Translations under genes and position numbers: made by a program
The notes under the pieces: generated by a model
The model's input: the letters and a program-made list of their open reading frames with translations, nothing else
Database searches by the model: none
Told to the model about the DNA's origin: nothing
Assembly (NCBI GenBank): GCA_002452615.1
Contig: DKES01000028.1
Span: forward strand, 3,025 to 11,974
Reading direction: 5' to 3'
DNA from: Patescibacteria group bacterium UBA6816
Lineage (GTDB): Bacteria > Patescibacteriota > Patescibacteriia > UBA2591 > UBA6264
Length of the DNA: 8,950 nucleotides
Shown here: piece by piece, positions 7,001 through 8,950 of the stretch
Layout of the letters: every line of letters starts with the position of its first letter
How positions within the stretch are numbered: the stretch's first letter is position 1

Positions 7001-7026
7001 GTAGTAGAACGCTTCGCGTTCACTAC
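7001..7026. repeat. palindromic repeat with GAACGC/GCGTTC core
   Basis: GTAGT-A-GAACG (7001-7011) pairs with CGTTCACTAC (7017-7026) with one bulged A; the core GAACGC-TTC-GCGTTC is a perfect inverted repeat. After one mismatch, CCC (6997-6999) and GGG (7028-7030) could extend the stem. It is unlike the other two families in the island. It resembles dispersed REP-type palindromes; copy number elsewhere cannot be seen here. Confidence 0.6.
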
Positions 7027-7042
7027 AGGGCAGGCATAAGTT

Positions 7043-7087
7043 AATTCAGGGTCTGACCCCTTGGGGTCTGACCCTAATCCCTGAATT
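7043..7087. repeat. nested palindrome with two GGGTCTGACCC motifs
   Basis: Positions 7048-7075 form a 28-bp palindrome centred on TT (7061-7062) with a single T-T mismatch (7054/7069). Each half contains GGGTCTGACCC, itself a palindrome around one base (7049-7059 and 7064-7074). An outer perfect pair, AATTCAGGG (7043-7051) and CCCTGAATT (7079-7087), frames it, partly overlapping the inner arms so that two alternative folds are possible. This fits a REP/BIME-like element or the ends of a miniature mobile element. Confidence 0.65.
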
Positions 7088-7100
7088 CGAGACTCAGCCT

Positions 7101-7202
7101 CCACCTACGAGGTCTCGCCTCGTAGATAACATTCCACCTACGAGGTCTCGCCTCGTAGATAAACCTACGAGGTCCACCTACGAGGTCTCGCCTCGTAGAT
7201 AA
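7101..7202. repeat. array of three full and one truncated 29-nt hairpin repeats
   Basis: Identical 29-nt units lie at 7101-7129, 7134-7162 and 7174-7202, with an 11-nt left-arm fragment (ACCTACGAGGT) at 7163-7173 directly before the third. Each begins CCACC and ends GATAA, and holds an 8-bp perfect stem, CTACGAGG / CCTCGTAG, around a 5-nt TCTCG loop. Sixteen of 29 bases are G or C. Units are separated by 4 bp or by the truncated copy, so they are tandem rather than spacer-separated. Identity of the copies points to recent amplification. The mRNA would carry three consecutive hairpins upstream of the pilT-like start. Confidence 0.85.
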
Positions 7203-7232
7203 ATACAAAATAAATATTTTAATAATTTTAAT

Positions 7233-8309
7233 ATGAGTACTCAAACAGAAAGCGTTTTAAATCGTATTTGTCGGGAATCAATAGAACGACAGGCTTCAGA
7301 GATTTATCTTTTGCCCGCTCAAGTGCCTTTTTTAAGAATTGACGGAGAAACAAAAAGCATGACTGGAGAAGGAATTATTTCCCGGTCTTTTATTGATGAT
7401 TTAACTGATATTTTATTAGAAGCAGAAGAAAAAGAAAAATTAAACCAAAAAAGAGAAATTGAAGTAGTTAAGAATATTGGTAAAATAGGGAATTGTCAGA
7501 TTAATCTTTATTATCAAAAAGGTTATCCGGCTTGCCGAATAAAACTTCTTTCCCAGGAAATTATTAGTTTAGAGCAATTGGGTTTGCCTAATATGGTTAA
7601 GCGGTTAACTTCTTTATTAAAGGGAATTATTTTTGTGACTGGTCCGCGTGATTCTGGACGTTCCACTCTATTAATTTCTTTATTGGATTATTTAAATAAA
7701 AATCAGAAAAAATTTATTGCGACCGTGGAAAATCCCATTAAAGCAGAAATTAGGGGAATAAAAAGCGTGGTTGAACAAAGAGAAGTGGGAAAAGACACTA
7801 AATCTTTTCTTCAGGGATTACGTTATATCCGGAGAAGAAATGTTGACGTGGTGATGGTTTCTCGAGTTGATAATGCAGAAATAATGGATGAACTTTTTGC
7901 CCTGGCTGAAGCCGGTAGTTTAGTTTTAACCATGATGGACACGGCTTCTTCTTTAAAAACTATTCAAAGAATTCTTCATTTTTATCCAGCAGATAAAAGA
8001 GAGAGTGCTCGTTATTTTTTAAGTGAAAACTTAGGAGGCATTGTTGTTTCTCGTTTAGTTCCTAAAATGGGTGGGGGCCGAGTAAGGGCTTTAGAAGTTT
8101 TACCTGGAAGTCCTTCGGTTCAAAATGTAATTGCCACCGGACGACTTCATCAGTTGTCTGGAATTATTCAAACCACTGAAGACGATACTTCTGTTTCTTT
8201 AGAGCAGTCTTTGGCGGATTTAGTTACTTCTGGACAAGTTGTTTCAGAAGAGGCAGTTAAACATGCGGTTGATGAAGAGGTTTTCCGTTCTTTATTAAGG
8301 CGCGGCTAA
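7233..8309 (+). CDS. pilT: PilT-like protein with degenerate catalytic motifs (likely pseudo-ATPase)
   Basis: Length (358), domain order and many structural blocks are those of PilT, the retraction ATPase: N-terminal QASEIYLLPAQVPFLRIDGE, the ISLEQLGLP lead-in to the motor domain, and the C-terminal GGGRVRALEVLPGSPSVQNVI region. The catalytic parts are altered. Walker A is GPRDSGRST (137-145) with Arg143 for the invariant Lys; the Asp box is TVENPI with Asn167 for Asp; Walker B is VDVVMVSRVDN with Arg211 where the catalytic Glu belongs; the His box reads GSLVLTMMDT, with Ser229 and Met235 replacing both His. There is no frameshift or internal stop. PilB in the same operon keeps all these residues. 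I infer a non-hydrolysing or regulatory paralogue, perhaps acting with PilB or a true PilT elsewhere. The symbol denotes family only. It is separated from pilB by the repeat island and from pilC by 46 bp. Confidence 0.88.
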   Translation: MSTQTESVLNRICRESIERQASEIYLLPAQVPFLRIDGETKSMTGEGIISRSFIDDLTDILLEAEEKEKLNQKREIEVVKNIGKIGNCQINLYYQKGYPACRIKLLSQEIISLEQLGLPNMVKRLTSLLKGIIFVTGPRDSGRSTLLISLLDYLNKNQKKFIATVENPIKAEIRGIKSVVEQREVGKDTKSFLQGLRYIRRRNVDVVMVSRVDNAEIMDELFALAEAGSLVLTMMDTASSLKTIQRILHFYPADKRESARYFLSENLGGIVVSRLVPKMGGGRVRALEVLPGSPSVQNVIATGRLHQLSGIIQTTEDDTSVSLEQSLADLVTSGQVVSEEAVKHAVDEEVFRSLLRRG

Positions 8310-8340
8310 ACAGTTAAGGACCGGGATTTATTTTAGCGAG

Positions 8341-8346
8341 TATAAT
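8341..8346 (+). promoter_or_regulatory. perfect -10 element just before pilC
   Basis: TATAAT at 8341-8346 ends 9 bp before the pilC ATG. Initiation 6-8 bp downstream would fall at or just before the start codon, giving a leaderless or nearly leaderless pilC message. No good -35 is seen at 16-18 bp spacing; TTAAGG at 8314-8319 is 21 bp away. There is no Shine-Dalgarno sequence. Confidence 0.4.
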
Positions 8347-8355
8347 AAAAAAATA

Positions 8356-8950
8356 ATGTTATTTGATTATAAGGCAAAAAATTCAAAAGGAGAGACCATT
8401 GAAGGAACAGTTGAGGCGATTAATCAGTCAGTGGCCATAGATGTTTTGTCAAAACGGGATTTGATTATTATTTCTTTAAAAGAAAGTGGGGCGGTTCCTT
8501 TTTGGCGAAAATCAATTAATATTTCTTTTTTAAATAAGGCCAAACCCAAAGATATTGTTTTTCTTTCTCGCCAGCTTTCTGTTATGGTTACGGCCGGACT
8601 TCCTTTGGTCAAAGCTTTAGAAATTTTATCCCGTCAAACAGCTCAACCCTATCTTAAAGGAGTGGTTAATTCTATTGCTGAAGATGTTCGCGGCGGAACT
8701 CGGTTTTCTTCTTCTTTGGCAAAATATCCTAAAGTTTTTGATGATTTTTATATCAATATGGTGCGGGCTGGAGAAACAGCGGGAAAATTAGACGAAGTTT
8801 TAAAATATTTAGCTGATGAAAAAGAAAAAAATTATGATTTAATGAGCAAAATCAGAGGCTCAATGATTTATCCTATTTTTGTGATAGGAGCAGTAATTGT
8901 GGTGATGGTTTTAATGATGATTTTTGTCATTCCTCAGTTAACTCAGATTT
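8356..8950 (+). CDS. pilC: type IV pilus inner-membrane platform protein PilC / GspF family, 3' end missing
   Basis: The first 198 codons are present and the frame runs off the right edge. PilC is the polytopic membrane protein on which PilB and PilT act. It begins MLFDYKAKNSKGETIEGTVEA, the small N-terminal GspF segment, then the first cytoplasmic helical bundle with DIVFLSRQLSVMVTAGLPLVKAL, the conserved NMVRAGETAGKLDEVL block, and then the first transmembrane helix region (YPIFVIGAVIVVMVLMMIFVIPQL). These are all standard GspF-family blocks in the correct order. The full protein should be about 400 residues, so about half is missing here. ATG 8356 matches the family N-terminus. Confidence 0.95.
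   Translation, partial: MLFDYKAKNSKGETIEGTVEAINQSVAIDVLSKRDLIIISLKESGAVPFWRKSINISFLNKAKPKDIVFLSRQLSVMVTAGLPLVKALEILSRQTAQPYLKGVVNSIAEDVRGGTRFSSSLAKYPKVFDDFYINMVRAGETAGKLDEVLKYLADEKEKNYDLMSKIRGSMIYPIFVIGAVIVVMVLMMIFVIPQLTQI

Larger units (their letters stand above)
6932..7232 (+). other. non-coding repeat island between pilB and the pilT-like gene
   Basis: These 301 bp hold no plausible gene but carry, in order: a 9-bp direct repeat, a bulged hairpin (7001-7026), a large palindrome (7043-7087) and 3.4 copies of a 29-nt hairpin unit (7101-7202), followed by about 30 bp of AT-rich leader to the pilT-like ATG. The repeat-bearing part is visibly richer in G+C than the coding DNA around it. No transposase or complete insertion sequence is present. 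All other gaps inside the pil operon are under 50 bp, so this looks like an insertion hot spot. Confidence 0.8.

Noticed and set aside
6838..7104. Minus-strand ORF of 88 codons crossing the end of pilB and the repeat island
   Set aside because: It is antisense to conserved pilB codons and its remainder translates the palindromic repeats; no family resemblance.
7101..7202. CRISPR array
   Set aside because: Units are separated by only 4 bp or by a truncated copy, with no unique spacers of CRISPR length, and there are no cas genes.
7233..8309. pilT-like gene as a decayed pseudogene
   Set aside because: The frame is intact over the whole family length with well-kept structural blocks, and changes concentrate in catalytic motifs; kept as a CDS.

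Overview
The window looks like an AT-rich bacterial genome of the Patescibacteria (Candidate Phyla Radiation) type, probably parcubacterial. This is inferred from protein style and gene order, not from any marker gene. Genes are tightly packed, Lgt and the pilus proteins have CPR-like sequences, starts sit in AT-rich context without clear Shine-Dalgarno sequences, and there is no secretin (pilQ) in the pil cluster, as expected for a cell without a conventional outer membrane.

Left part (1-1709, + strand): the 3' portion of an exported or envelope-type thioredoxin-fold protein, then lgt (prolipoprotein diacylglyceryl transferase). A strong terminator-like hairpin lies inside the first codons of lgt. 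comF (1713-2369, - strand) converges on lgt with only 3 bp between the stop codons. It diverges from the pil operon across a short AT-rich region that carries promoter-like elements for both directions and a possible 16-codon leader ORF.

Right part (2466-8950, + strand): a type IV pilus / competence-type assembly operon in the order pilM, pilN, pilO, a 99-residue one-TM protein in the pilP position, pilB, pilT-like, pilC (cut by the window end). PilM-PilN-PilO form the inner-membrane alignment complex, PilB is the extension motor and PilC the membrane platform. ComF next to the pilus genes fits a DNA-uptake role. Pilins, prepilin peptidase and DNA translocation genes are not in the window.

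Two things stand out. First, the PilT-like protein is a full-length intact reading frame that has lost nearly every catalytic residue of the family (Walker A Lys to Arg, Walker B Glu to Arg, Asp-box Asp to Asn, both His-box His), while PilB just upstream keeps all of them. It looks like a pseudo-ATPase rather than a retraction motor. Second, the 301-bp gap between pilB and this gene is a GC-richer island of at least three unrelated families of short palindromic repeats, including 3.4 copies of a 29-nt hairpin unit. I see no RNA genes, CRISPR array, or intact insertion sequence.
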